A stretch of DNA of 64,000 bases from Cucumis sativus (GCF_000004075.3 NC_026656.2:23570607-23634606); one strand, 5' to 3'; shown: positions 25,696 to 38,689, counted from the first letter of the stretch. A program made the numbers and translations. The notes: a model not told the origin generated them from the sequence alone.

Positions 25696-25768
25696 TGGAG
25701 ATGCGGGGTATCGATCCCCGTACCTCTTGCATGCTAAGCGAGCGCTCTACCATCTGAGCTACATCCCC
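25696..25768 (-). tRNA. tRNA-Ala (AGC)
   Basis: On the minus strand the gene reads GGGGATGTAGCTCAGATGG (acceptor stem, D arm, A box) through the anticodon loop CTTAGCA (anticodon AGC) to GGGGATCGATACCCC (T arm, B box GATCGATACC) and CATCTCC plus discriminator A. The acceptor stem pairs with a single G-U. There is no intron. TTTT (terminator for RNA polymerase III) follows within 10 bases. The gene is 73 bases with A and B boxes intact, so it is probably functional. Confidence 0.96.
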
Positions 25769-26049
25769 AATTGATATCCTAACTAAATAGTAAACTATTT
25801 CTTTCAATTATACACTTGAACCAACCAAAGAAAACATCATCCTCCTACTATTTTTTTTTTTTTTTGCAACCAAAAGCTATGTTTATAAATATTTTCACCA
25901 ATTTTGTTATTTAAAATAATTTCTCTTTTAATAGATTAATCATCGAAAAAAATAAAGTGTACTTTGTTATTATAGATAGTAATTCTAAATTTTTCTTAAT
26001 CATTTTTCAACCATACTTTAATATCTTTGGAATCACCGTCATCCAAACC

Positions 26050-26589
26050 ACTCTCAATTAGATGTGATTAATTTATGGAATTGAATTTTGTATATTGATT
26101 TATATGCTAGATACAATCTCTAATATTTATATATGCTAGATACAATTTCTAATATTTACTTGTTTGATGATTTCTCTCGAATACAAATTAAACTTCTCAA
26201 AACTTCTTGTTCCTCGATTATCTAGAAAAAATTTAATTTTCCAAGTCTTCAATCTTTCAGAAGATGGTAATCTCGGTTAAGAGCTTTTAGAATTTTGAAT
26301 CTTCAATTCTTACTTCAACCATATATATCTTACAAATGAATGACAAAGTCTATATTTATAGAGAATGTTTATGGGCTTTAGGTGGGCTTGGACCTATGCG
26401 AATTTGCTTGTTGGGCTTAGGCACATTTGTTTGTTGAACTTACGCTTATTATTTCTTTGGTTCAATTTTTCTATATGGGACTTGAATTGAGTTGGATATG
26501 AGAAAACTTAATTACCAAAATCTAATCAAATTATAATTCTCATAACTGACGTGATGAAATTTAATTGATCGATATTTTTTGCTCAACAA
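26050..26589 (-). mobile_element. Candidate solo LTR, family L (minus)
   Basis: Read on the minus strand this block begins TTGTTGAGCAAAAAATATCG (TG start), carries ATCAATTAAATTTCATCACG, and downstream has a TATA-type box in CTCTATAAATATAGACTTTG, the order of U3 followed by a promoter in an LTR. Related blocks lie at about 41000-41595 (minus) and 44861-45030 (plus). No pol sequence or partner LTR is nearby. The far boundary is not defined. Confidence 0.4.
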
Positions 26590-28544
26590 ATGACCCTTTT
26601 TGAGATTTATGCACGGTGTATGAGTGAGTGAATCTTGAAAAATAATTTGTAGCGTTTAATTCTCTACTTTGACGAGAATATAACCCAATCTTTTTTTATG
26701 TTAAATTTTGTTTGCTTGACACATTTTACCACAAGTAGACGAAAGATGAATTTTAATCTTTTACCCTCTTGTTCGAGAGTGGACTTTAATTTGAACTAAA
26801 ACTAAAGTAGAATTTATGCTCCACTTTAATTGTAAATTGAATTTTGAGTAGCATCCCAAATTCTAACATTTTTTTTAGAATATATTCAATTCTTCATGCA
26901 AAGTTGAAGTATAATTTTGAGTTCATCGTTGTCTTTACTTCCACTTTGATTTGGAGTAGAATTTTGACCTCTCAGGATTTCTTTTGCCTTCAATTTTGAT
27001 TTGGTGGAACTTGGAATATGCCCATAATTTGACTTGAGGCAACACTTGATTAATGTCAAAGTTTTGACATTGAAATAAAATTTAGTTGAAAACTCAAACT
27101 CTAATTTAAAATTTGGAATATCGTTTTAATTATACTCCAACAAAGTTAAAGAATGTCACCAAAACTTGATTTAACCAACCAAATTTGGATAAACGAAACT
27201 TACTAATTAAAGTTGGATTTCAGTTTTTCGTTTTTTTTTTTTGGGTTTGGATTACAAACCTATTTTCAATATTGAATTCCAATATAAAATCAACGTTTAC
27301 AACATTGAATTGGAATAAAATTAAGTGGGGTTCAAATGAAATTTGGTAAATTTGAGTTTTTTTTTAATAAGATTATTGGACACTCTAACTTCTTTCCTCA
27401 ACCCCAATTTAAAGAAGCCATCTCAACAGATTCAAAAAATTTCTTTTGGAATAACCTATCTCAACCAATTCAATTTTAAATGTCATAGGCCTCAAAAATG
27501 AAAAAAGATGTTTAAAAATTAATAATTTTATTGAAAAATAGTTTAATTTGAATCTGAAATTTTAAATTCATGAGGATGGACATGACTTAATTATCAAATA
27601 AAATATTGTCACGCCAGGTCATATTCAATCATTTAAGAAAATAATATAAACAAAAGTTGATGATTGAAAATTCTGATTTTGAAAGAAGCAGAAAGGGGTT
27701 GTAAAAAAAAATTTAAAAGTTGCCCAAAATTTAAATTTATTCGAATAAGAAGAGTTTGAGGTGTCAAAGGGTAAAAACAGAATTTAAATATAGCTCATGT
27801 TTGTTGGAATTGTGCGATCCAATTAGTCTTTGATAGATTTTCGTCGTAATTACAGTGTGGCATTACGATTTAATAATTAAATTAACTTTTCCTTATCAAT
27901 GGCTGCCCAATCACCTCTTGACAACCTCAATTTTCATGCTACATTAGCCACTCAATTTTTAATGTTGAAAACTAAATAATAATATATCTTTCATATAGTA
28001 AATTTAGATAGTTGGGGGTGAGAAGAGATGAGATTTTGAAAAGAGAAGGGCATAAAAGAAATTTAAACAATCATGGGTTTTCCACATACTTCTCCCCATG
28101 TTTGCTTAACTCATTCATTTTTTTTTTCCTCCCTTCTGGATATCAAGAAAAGATATCTTCGAAATATCAGGGAGGGAAAAAAAGTTTTGGACTTTGATTC
28201 CAGAAAAGAAAACCCAGGACGAATTCGGCTGAAGAAGAACAAAAATATCAAGAATTCAAACTCAAACTGTCATAATTTTGTAAACATCACAAACAGGTGT
28301 TGGTTCCATTGATTTTTTTTGTTTTCTTTAGGCATTTATGAACGCTCGTTTCAATCAATGAAATTCTGAGCGTTTCAACATTGATTGGGAAACTTTTATG
28401 TGAATTATTGGCAAAGTCGGGTAAATACATTTACAGGAAGGGGTAAGGTTCTGGAATTCAAAGGAATGGGTTGGTTTTAGAGGGGATTGAAGAGTAGAGA
28501 TTTCTTCAAGTTCGATGAAATGAGAAGAGAAGAATACGAATGGG
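26590..28544. other. AT-rich spacer and formin upstream region
   Basis: No gene was recognised between the LTR-like block and the formin. The last 400-500 bases should include the formin promoter and leader; several upstream ATGs occur there (28515, 28520, 28540). No convincing TATA box was identified. Confidence 0.5.
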
Positions 28545-31500
28545 ATGGTGATTCAGAGAGAAATGGAATTAAGAAGAGCTGGTTATGTGGTTGTTTTTGT
28601 GACTCTCCTTTGTGCATTGGCAATTGCGAGTTCAGAAGGCAGAAGGAAGACGGTCGAAATGGTTCTTACCAATGCCGATTACTATACATCATCGAACTTG
28701 GATAAAGATATGGTAACCAATTTTCCCTTTTCTCTAATTATTATGAATCGACATTCTTTCTTCTTCCTTTCATTTTCAATTCAACCCAGAATCATAAAAT
28801 GAAAAATAGATAAATGACATGTGTGGGTAGGGAATCGTGATTCGAACCTTTTCGTTTGTTTCTGCTTTTTTGCTTTCCTCTTCATCATCTGCAAAATATA
28901 ACAAACTTCTGATATAATAATAGTGTGATAACAGGGAGAGAAGGCATGCATGAAAGAATTAGCAGAGAAAGAATATGCACATGAACATGAAGAATCTCTT
29001 GTTCCTCACATCAAAACTGAAGACATGGGTGAAAAAACTATAAGAATTCTACCGCCTGATATGAAACAGGACGTGTTGGATTGCTTAAGAAAGAAAACTA
29101 TGCTTTCTCGTAGTTCTGAATCAAGTTCTATTTTATTTGATCGGTTTAGCAAACCAATTGAACTGTCCTTAAATGGAGGGTCCAATATTCATATGAAACG
29201 TCTAATTAGATCATCGCAAGATTCATCAATACGGCATCTTGCTGAAGCTTCATCTCCACCTGCACCTCCGTCACCGTCGCCTGGAGCAGAGTCACCAGTA
29301 AATTCTCCATTACCGTCTCCTAGTCATGCTCCAATGCCATCACCAAGTCATGCCCCAACCAAGTCTCCAAACCATGCCCCAACCAAGTCTCCAAACCATG
29401 CCCCAGCCAAGTCTCCAAGTCATGCCCCAGCCAAGTCTCCAAGTCATGCCCCAGCCAAGTCTCCAAGTCATGCCCCAGACAAGTCTCCAAGTCATGCCCC
29501 AGCCAAGTCTCCAAGTCGTGCCCCAGCCAAGTCTCCAAGTCGTGCCCCAGCCAAGTCTTCATCACGAAACCTCCGTCCACCTGTTGAGGCTCCGCCACGA
29601 TCTCGAGAACCGCCACCGGATGACACCGATGTTCCGGATTTGCCTACACCTTCTGTAGTTCGCTCGCCACCACCTCCACGTGCTTCTTCCAAATCTCGAC
29701 CTCCAAAGAAGCATGAGGAAGACCAGACAGTCATAATTGCTGGTATTATAGCGGCTGGTTTGGGAGTTGTTCTTGTGGTTGCTTTACTTTTGTTCTGCTG
29801 TCGTAAAGGTGAGGAAAGTAAAATTGATCCAAAGGATGGGCAAAAGGATGAGAGACCTCTCTTAAACATATCTTTAAGTGAATTATCAGCAGGTATGGTA
29901 CTATTTTTATGTTCTCTCATTGTTTTTCCATTGATGAATTTTCAAATCATCTTTGTAATTGCCTTCAGGTTCTTCACAGAAGTCATACAACCTTGGAAAT
30001 TCAGGTACGAATGCTGATAATGGAACTAAACCCTCCTCATTTGTTGGCAACTTATCAGTTAATCCTGAAAATGGTACCTCTATGGCTGAGGCTCAAACAA
30101 CTGATGGTAAATCATCAGCAATGCCACATATAAAACCTCCTCCCGGAAGATTAGATTCTCAACCTCCTCCATCTGCACCAGCACCAGTGGTAGCACCTCC
30201 ACCGCCTCCGCCGCCTGCTCCTAGAGCCCCACCACCACCACCTCTAAAAGTTGGTCGACCCCCACCTGCACCACCGGGAGCAATCCCTGGTAAATCTCAA
30301 CCAGTGCCTATTGGGCCACATCGACGAGGACCTAGCGGCTCAAGCATGGATGCAGATTCAGGAAGCCAAAAGACCAAGTTAAAGCCCTTTTTCTGGGACA
30401 AGGTTCTTGCTAACCCTGGGCAATCTATGGTCTGGCACGAGATTAGTGCTGGATCATTCCAGTAAGCCAACATAAACTCTTAATTCTCTCAATAGTAATT
30501 CATTATGCAGAAGGATTTGATGTATACTACAAAATTAATCATTATAAAATTGGCAGATTCAATGAGGAGATGATGGAGTCCTTGTTTGGATATACAGCAG
30601 TAGAAACTAACAAAGGCGACCGCAAGAAAGATTCAGTATCAGACCCTTCATTACAATACATTCAAATCATCGATGCTAAGAAAGCTCAAAACCTTTCAAT
30701 TCTCCTACGAGCACTAAATGTAACAACAACAGAAGTATTAGATGCTCTTGAAGAAGGTATTCGCCCTTTACCTTTCTTTTAATCCAACTTGCTTTAAAGT
30801 TGGTCTAATTGATGAAACTAACAAAGGGTTTATAACAAATTATATACCAGGAAATCCTGATCTTCCAGCAGAGCTTTTACAGACCTTGTTGAAAATGGCA
30901 CCAACAACAGAAGAGGAACTAAAACTTAGACTATTTTCAGGGGAGCTTTCTCAATTAGGTCCAGCAGAACGATTCCTTAAAGTGTTAGTGGATGTTCCTT
31001 TTGCTTTTAAACGATTAGAGTGTCTTCTCTTCATGCTCTCAATGTCGGAAGATGTCACTAACATTAAGGAATCATTCGCAACTCTAGAGGTGAGCATACA
31101 AAGATCCAAAATTAACTTCCTAAAACTCAACATTCAATTTACTACTCACTAATTGGCTAAATCTTAGGTCGCCAGCAACAATCTTAGAAACAGCAGGCTG
31201 TTTCTCAAGCTATTAGAAGCAGTTCTCAAAACTGGAAACCGAATGAACGATGGGACGTACCGTGGTGGTGCTCAGGCATTCAAGCTCGACACGCTCTTGA
31301 AACTGGCAGATGTTAAAGGAACTGACGGCAAGACTACGCTCTTACACTTCGTCGTACAAGAGATTATTCGTTCAGAAGGCATACGAGCAGCTCGTTCTGA
31401 TAGACAAAGTCGAAGTTCATCCAGCATAGTCTCCAACGATACGATTTTTGAGGACTTCGCCGACGATTCAACGGAACATTATCGACAATTAGGTCTACAA

Positions 31501-32064
31501 GTGGTTTCTGGTTTGACCAAGGAGTTGGAAAACGTGAAAAAAGCGGCTGCAGTAGATGCGGATGGACTAACAACAACGATATCAAAACTTGGCCAATCTC
31601 TAATTAAAACAAAAGCATTTATAGACGCGGAGATGAAAAGTTTAGATGAAGACAGCAAATTCCACCAATCAATGTCGAAATTTTTAGAAGGAGCTGAAGC
31701 AGACATAGCGTGGATTGCAGTGGAAGAAAAGAAGATAATGGCGTTGGTGAAAAGCACGGTGGATTACTTCCATGGAAACTCAGGAAAGGAAGAAGGATTG
31801 AGATTGTTTACAATCGTACGCGATTTCTTGATTGTGTTGGACAAGACTTGTAAACAGGTGAAAGAAGCAGCTGAGGCTGCAGCCAAGCAAGCGAAGCATA
31901 CCAAAAAAGAAACTGCCACACCGACGGCTGCTTGTCAACAGAATTCAGATCTAAGGCAGCGGCTATTTCCGGCCATTGTAGAACGACGAATAGGTGATGA
32001 TGAGTCAAGTTCTTCGGAGGACGATGATGGGGAGAGTTCATCTTCATCATCATCATCATCCTAG
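28545..32064 (+). CDS. Class I formin (actin nucleator), 6 exons
   Basis: This is a plasma-membrane formin that nucleates and caps actin filaments while its outer part contacts the cell wall. Exons 28545-28712, 28935-29892, 29969-30461, 30557-30756, 30851-31089 and 31168-32064 join in frame (984 residues). It has a signal peptide (about 1-35), an extracellular region with ten SPSHAPAK-like octapeptides (184-263) and a membrane span (about 321-346, ending FCCRK). The FH1 region (about 430-490) carries polyproline runs such as PPPPPPPAP, and the FH2 domain (about 510-925) includes FFWDKVL, NPDLPAELLQ and GNRMNDGTYRGGAQAFKLDT. An acidic, serine-rich C-terminus follows. An in-frame ATG at 28563 would trim six residues and still leave a signal peptide. 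Domain order is that of plant class I formins. The exact orthologue is not assigned. Confidence 0.94.
29316..29555 (+). repeat. Coding minisatellite, 24-base unit x 10
   Basis: Ten tandem 24-base units encode SPSHAPMP, SPSHAPTK, SPNHAPTK, SPNHAPAK, SPSHAPAK (twice), SPSHAPDK, SPSHAPAK and SPSRAPAK (twice), followed by a partial SSSR. The unit length is a multiple of three, so copy-number change preserves the formin frame. Ser-Pro and Ala-Pro spacing suits hydroxyproline O-glycosylation as in arabinogalactan proteins, and regular Lys/His gives a basic charge. Confidence 0.95.
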
Positions 32065-32424
32065 AATTCCACTCCAGTGAAAGTGGTTTTTCATTTCACG
32101 GAACGGAATTGGTTGGAAATTTGTTTGGCGTAATTTTGCGAGTAATGTGATGTAACGGAATTGGTGTTTGTACTAAGGATTTCATCCCTTTCTACTTTAG
32201 AAATGGTAAAAAGTGTTTTGTGGAATTCAAAAGATAGGAGAACTCCTTTTTTATTTTATTTTTTATTTTTTTTACTTTGTAAACCATATGGTTACTATCA
32301 AATCAAGTAGAGGTTTTATTTGAATTCAATTTTCTAAAACACATATTTTCTTTTCAAAAGAGAAAATTCTAGAAATTAATTTAGAGTTGAGGATGGTTGG
32401 CACAAATAACTCTACTTCACTTTG

Positions 32425-32545
32425 TATTTGATAATCATGTACTTTACTCATATATTTGATAATCGTGTACTTTACTTGGTAATGTACTTTACTCATATAT
32501 TTGATAATCATGTACTATACTACTTGGCAATGTGTGATATATTTG
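32425..32545. repeat. Short tandem repeat downstream of the formin
   Basis: The word TATTTGATAATCATGTACTT recurs at about 32425, 32453 and 32498, with a weaker form (TATTTGACC) at 32540; the spacings are 28, 45 and 42 bases. It lies about 360 bases after the formin stop codon. Confidence 0.7.
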
Positions 32546-32799
32546 ACCGATATATTGTTGATAAAGTTATCAATCATGCAACCGTTTATAATGATGAGAA
32601 AACTATGTCTTCACTAAAAGGGTTGATGCACTTGATTGATATACTATTAAAAGAAAAGAAAAAAACTCGAATCTTCTTTTGTGAGAGTGAGTGTGAGGAC
32701 ATGGACTCATGCGTGTGGATGAACGGATTCATTTGGTGGATTACTAGTGTGGAATGGGAGAAAGCCAATTGTAGGCAATCTTCTTCAGAGGTTGGTCAA

Positions 32800-34813
32800 T
32801 TGTGTTGAGGTTCGTCTTGGTTTTGGTCTTGTGAAGTAGTTTGGTGGTTTCAACGTTGGGCTCTCGAATGGTTCTTTAGGTTCTTCATTCGGTCAAAATG
32901 GTTTAGGGAAAGTTAAAGTTGAAGGTGGTCATTCCACTGAGGACATTGTTGTTTGGGGCTTAAGTTGAGGAATTGGTCTTTTGATGGCCCAATTTGTGGA
33001 AGCTCGATTTCCTATTGAGATTATTTCTCAATTGCCTGCCAAGGTGTGAGGTTGTGTGAAATTTTTGTTGATTATTGTCTTGAACAATGGTTTGATTATT
33101 TTTCAGTTTAAGAAATAAGAGGCTCAGTTGTGTGGTTTGGTTCTTGACATATTATGTTGATGAAGTTTAACGCCGTTCTTCAACTCACGTCTGTCTTGAG
33201 GTCATAGTAGTAGCAAACATCAAAATACAACAACAACAAACAACAAAATACAACGGTTGGTAAATGGGTCAAAAACTTCAAAACGATATTTAATTTGACA
33301 AAATGGTCAGAACCAACTAATTTCCATAAAACAATTTTAGTTAATAAAACGTTTATATATTATTTAGTAAAAAGAATATATATTATCTCTCATCTCCTCG
33401 CCCGACTGATAGCGACCGTGGAGATACGGACATACCTCCTTCCAAAACTTGAGTGTTATAAGGGCCCAAACTCATTGATCAACCAATGAGAACAAGAAGG
33501 AGACATCCACAATAAAAAAATAATCAATGTGGAATGCTTTTGAGAATAAAATAATATTATATTTCCTTTCATAAATTTTTCATCTAACAATCCCCTACTT
33601 GAAATTTTTTTACTATCATATTATAGGAATAATCATTGGTCAGTCAAAATCAATTTTTCAACCAAACTGTCCTTGAAGTGATTATGGTTAGTTTAATAAA
33701 TTATCAAACCAATATCAAGAGTTGTTTGTGTAAACTTCGATTGGTCAATTGGTTTAACTCTTTAAAATATTTTTTTGAAATTTCTCGATCTGAAACTTTT
33801 TCAAACTAACCCCTTTCATTCTACTACTTATTTTAATGTGATCGATTGACTTGACTTTTCAGCCTATCATGCTCACCCTTATCTATTCAGTTGAGAAAAT
33901 GGATTGTATTCTTGAGATAATTTTCTTGTTTGATTGAGTGCCAATTCGGATGAAGATGTTTTAAGTTTCCTTTAGAATTGGTGGACTTCTTGGGGCTTAA
34001 GTGTTATGACCAATGTTGTCTGTCAACTAGTTTGTATGGATGAGGCTACTAAGATATATGAAGTTATTGTCTTTTGCCTTGTTTATGCGTGTAAGGGTGG
34101 GAGTGAAGATGTTTTTCTCGTTTGTGATGGCTAGTTCGAAGTAAGAAAATTTTAAGATCTCAATTAAGTATGCTTAATTCCTACGCAAGTGTGCTAAGTG
34201 TGGTGGTTTTGGCTATGCTAATGGCACGTGTGGAATGAAGGGTTTGATGAGGTACTCCTTTTTAGTACCTTTGCTTTTTGCTCATGATTGTTTGATCTCT
34301 ACCCTTGTTGAAAGGCTAAGATGTGTAGTTGTTGATTCTCTATTTGAGGTGGTAATTATTGTTTTTATTGAAGGTTCTTTACGAGTTGTGGGCTTAGGGT
34401 TGCTTTCTTGAGTCTTAATCATGTGGCTAATTAGCAGTGATAGGATGTTAGTGTCTTCCTAAGGTATTGGGGCTTCTTACCTTCTTTTGGAATTGTTCTC
34501 TCGAGGTGTTGTCTTCCAGTTCTTGATTGATTGGTGCTCAATGGTTAATGAATCTAAACTTTTAGCAAGCCTCCATGACCCTTTGACATGTCAAAAAACT
34601 TGAGACGATAGTTTCATTTATTGTGATTTTGATGGTTTCTCTAGACTCAATTAGAAGTGAACTTGTCCTTTATTGTGCTTATGTGCTTTAGTTGTTAGCT
34701 GTCACATTTGTATGTTTGTTTTTATTTTTTTAATGTCCTGACTATAATTTTGAGAGATTACATTTTCCCATTATCTTGTATCTTTGCAAAGAAAACAAAA
34801 ACAAAAAAAAAAA
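32800..34813 (+). mobile_element. Decayed LINE-like retroposon (candidate)
   Basis: This G-richer, formerly coding-looking stretch has stops in every frame. Near 34190-34231 the plus strand reads CAKCGGFGYANGTC, a zinc-knuckle spacing (C-x2-C-x4-[H]-x4-C) with Tyr in the His position, as in the first ORF of plant LINEs or gag proteins. It ends with a poly(A)-rich tail (about 34786-34812) after a TTGTATCTTTGC-type 3' end. No reverse transcriptase could be read, so the left limit and the LINE assignment are tentative; a gypsy/copia gag relic is the alternative. Confidence 0.35.
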
Positions 34814-36095
34814 GAGATGGAAATCAATAATATAATAATAGCTAAAATATATAGTTTAGATTTGTTCTCATGTTTTTTTCTCTCTACTTTAAATCTCTCT
34901 CTACTTTTTTGAATATTTAGTCTATTGCTTCAAAGCAGTGGAGGGGAAAACATAGTTTAATGAAATTGATCAAAACATAATTATTATGTGGATCTTTATG
35001 AAATAAGATGATAAGTAGTGTAGTGTTGGATGAAGATCACATGGTACACTCCAAAGGTGACAAATAGAGTAGTAGTAGTCTTGTAATTACAACTCTGAAG
35101 TGGATTTTGATGGGTTGGATATCATTAAGCTTATAATCCGAGAGGATATTTCAAAAGTTTTTGGAAAACTTTGTTTATTTTTTTATTAGGACGTGCACTT
35201 TAATAGGTATATTTTGGACATTCTTCTGGTAGGTTTCAAAAACTTAGAAACCATCCAAATAAATTTGCTTTGTTAATTAAATTTTTTATACGTGATTCGT
35301 TTTTAACAAGTACGATTGTGTACGTGTACTTATTGAACTTTAATATACCTTTCTTTTTAAGTTTATATATTTTGAAGAAGATATGTGGGAACAGAAATGT
35401 GATGGACATAAAGAATTTTCTGTCCATGCATTTATTTGGTTGGAACAAAATGTGTGAACAAAACATCTATCGATCGACTTTTACCCACATAAGAAAATGT
35501 TAGTAGAAACTTTGTTCACACTTTTCTTAAGATTTCCTAACGTTGTTTTGCATTAGCACGAACACAAGATCTTGTAGTTGGCTTATCGAGATTATTGATA
35601 TTTTTATTAAACATATTATTTTTATTGGGAATATGTTAGTGTTACATTTTTGTCACCTCTCTTGAAAGAACATATTAATTCATGATATCCAAATTAACTT
35701 TGACTTCCTTTTACAGTTGTTCTTGTTTATGAAATGATGTATTTTTCTAATTTTGTTATTTTCGTTCGTGTGTTTGGTTGTGGTTTTGCTTGCTTTAAGA
35801 AATAAAAATAAGAAGTATTAGGGTTGTCAAGTAATATGTGCCATGAAAAGAATCCAATATTATTAACTGTGTAGTTCAGAGAATTGTGGAGAATACTTAA
35901 CAGTGAAGAAAAGAAGAATGATTAGAAAAGGTTTTGTCTGATTTGCAACATCAAAAGAAAAAAATAAATAAATAAAAAGGAAAAATGGGGTCAAAGTATA
36001 TATATATATTACATCATTCAACTTTAATTAGATTAAAAGAAAAGAAAACAAAACAAAAGAAATTTCCCATTCGAACCTTTTTTCTCATTTTCCCA
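34814..36095. other. Intergenic spacer
   Basis: No gene, RNA or transposon was recognised. The right end holds the 3' untranslated region of the minus-strand DUF1218 gene. A short (AT)n run lies near 35998-36009. Confidence 0.55.
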
Positions 36096-36766
36096 TTACT
36101 CAGCAGCAGTTGCAGTAACATAATAAGCAACACAAAACAAGCCATGAACAAAACACAAAATCCCACCAATTGACAGAAAATGATGGTGTGTGAATCCACA
36201 ACTTGCTCTTGATTTGTTGTTCCCCATTGCTCCAATCACCAACATAGACATTCCCACGGCAAGAATTATCCTTTCAAAGAAAAAAAAAAAACGTAATGAT
36301 TACTAAACCAGGTATTGAAAATTCAAATTTAGATTTGTAGATTTGAAATTTGAGAGAGTAAGTAAAATACCAAGTGAAAATGAGGCAAGCAATGGAGATT
36401 TGTCTATTTGGAGGAGATTTTTCAAGCTCATCTTGAGAGCAAATGCAATTACAACCACCAAGCAAATTAGCAATAATATGAGCCAATCCCAAAAGCCCTG
36501 CTGCTCCTAATCCCAATTTAAAAGCTTGCTCACTTGGATCTCTACATTCAAATATCCATAATCGAAGATGCTTCACCTATAAAACACATTCTATTATTAT
36601 TATTATTCATTCATACAAACAAAAGATTGGTTTTCTTTTGAGCAAAGTTCAATTTAAATTTAATCTCTACCTTGTTTTGAGCTATATCGGCTTCGATCCC
36701 AAGCAGCCCGGCAACAATATCCATCGCCACCACCAACAAGCAAATCAACACACCCACCAACTTCAT
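36096..36766 (-). CDS. DUF1218 membrane protein (MWL-like), 3 exons
   Basis: A small plant-specific four-helix membrane protein of the DUF1218 family. Some Arabidopsis members (MODIFYING WALL LIGNIN, VCC/DESIGUAL) influence lignin or leaf symmetry. Exons 36766-36671, 36576-36371 and 36270-36096 have GT-AG borders and give 158 residues. The N-terminal helix (KLVGVLICLLVVAMDIVAG) acts as signal anchor. EAEIAQN-like GIEADIAQNKVKH, the ECRDPS motif, GGCNCICS with clustered cysteines, and HHHFLSIGGILCFVHGLFC are family hallmarks, with hydrophobic helices near residues 53-73, 90-112 and 129-152. It is slightly shorter at the C-terminus than many relatives. Biochemical activity is unknown. Confidence 0.92.
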
Positions 36767-36827
36767 GGTACTATTGATGAGAGGGATATCAAAAGGAAAG
36801 GCAGTGGAAGAGGTAAGGGAAATGAAA

Positions 36828-36836
36828 CTATTTATG
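36828..36836 (-). promoter_or_regulatory. Likely TATA box of the DUF1218 gene
   Basis: On the minus strand CATAAATAG lies about 62 bases before the ATG, within GGCCATAAATAGTTTC. The leader would be about 30 bases long and CT-rich. Inferred from position only. Confidence 0.45.
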
Positions 36837-36899
36837 GCCTTTTAAGAACAAGAGTAGTGGTTTTTTTTTTCTTTCAAGTTTAAAAAGGCTTCTTTACAC

Positions 36900-38689
36900 A
36901 TACACTACAAAAGCTTTTAGCTTTGGGGGGTTCTTTTTATGTTGGATTCTTTTCGTTTGGGAACAAGTAAAGTAGGGCATAAAAACAGCTCATGTTTATG
37001 TTGGGAGACTGCATGGCCCAGTTAATTAGGGCGTGCCCATAATTTCCTTAATTCTTGGCTAAACTTTTTTGACTTTTTAACCTCCCACAATAATACTCAT
37101 TGTGATCATATTTTGTGTATCCCAACTATTTACTTTTCCATATACTCATGAATTTATTGCTATTTACAATCATTGCATGCAATAATTTTGTTATAGTTAT
37201 TTGTTACTCCAGGGAAAATACTAGATTGGATTGAAAATTAATTATTATAATAATAATAACAAAATAGAAAATCTAAGTCGCTCCATTAGTTTGGTTTGTA
37301 AAGAAAAAAATAGGAGTTGTTGCAAATATATGCAGGCTATTAATATTATCATTATAAACATAAAATATATTACTGCTAGAATGTCATAAAGAATAGAATC
37401 TATCATGTATATATTTTACTATATTTATAATATTACTATTGGTATACTTAATGATTAGTCTAAAATTAAATATTTGTAATAATGTTTTTTTGGCTAAAAC
37501 TTTTAGCAAAAGAAATTATTCGTACAAATGGGATGTTATTAAAAAAAACTATTCAAAATTAAAACAAGAGCGTATAGCTTTAAAATAATTGGTCTCCTTT
37601 TAATATTTTAATTATTAGGATGAATTTATTGTTAATAAAAATGACTAATTATCATAATGCAATTTATGTTTGATATTAAAAGAAAAGAATACACTTTTTC
37701 AAATAGCAAAATGAACCAAATGATTTACAAATTACACTAATATTTTAGATTCTATCCATAATAAAAACCCAGGGATCATAGGAAGTTGGTTATTGTAATA
37801 CTGTAGCAAATAATAAAAAGATGAGTGTAAAATAGTAAAAGTTGTAGCAAATAATAAATACGGTAACAAATAAGAGTTTTGAAACAGTGTTAATTATAAC
37901 AATAATTTCAGATTTTATATCAATCTCCATATAGAATCTAATATTTTGTTATATTTTTAAATATTTTTTTTGGGTAGTTTTGTGATTAAGAATAATGTTT
38001 TTCTATAAAGAATAATTTAAATCTATAAAAAAGAAGAAAAAAAGAAAGTTGTCCGTTTATATTTGAAAAACCAAAAAGGTGCCAACTGAAAATAAAAGTT
38101 GAAAAAAAAGATTCTGAAAACAGGAAGCAAACCAAACCTTGTTTTTGTTATCTTTTATGAAGTTGAGTTGGGTTTCTTTGTTTGTGAAATGGGCTTCAAA
38201 AATTGAGAAAAAGAAATGGAGTCTCAGGAAGTGCTTTGGGATTCCAAAATTGAAAGCAGGAGATGGAGTAGCATGTTTGTGACACAAGGTAATGTAGCAC
38301 ATGATCAGAGAGTTGGCAGATTTTGTACCAAAACAATGAGGCTTCACATTTACAAAAGGAATTTATGGAATTTAATTAATACGATTATGTGTGTATTAAT
38401 ATTAATTAATCATTTATTATTCCTATCTTATTCCTCTTTCTCACCTCATCTTTAACTTTATCAAGTTCAAGAAAAACACGAATTCTTTAATCAAAATAAT
38501 ATCAATTATATGTACAAATAATTGGTTCAATTGGGTTTTCATTTCTTGTTCATTGGCCCATAATATAATATGCCATTGCCTTCCCCATTTGGTCAAAGCA
38601 TCATAGAATGCAACTCAAAATATGTCGATATATTCAACATAATTTAAATGGAGGTGCATTTGGTTTTTGAATATTTAATTTATCAAATT
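36900..38689. other. Intergenic, no confident gene
   Basis: The sequence is AT-rich throughout. A 79-residue open frame at 38216-38455 (+) begins with MESQEVLWDSKIESRRWSSM and has more mixed composition than its surroundings, but it ends in low-complexity sequence and I recognise no family. It is left uncalled. Confidence 0.5.

Noticed and set aside
29320-29920. Long antisense and alternative-frame open frames (LGHDLETW-type repeats and others) over the formin
   Set aside because: They are shadows of the 24-base repeat, whose length keeps every frame open. The sense frame has the formin domains and splice sites.
38216-38455. 79-residue frame of mixed composition
   Set aside because: No family motif, the second half is low complexity, and no splice partner was found.
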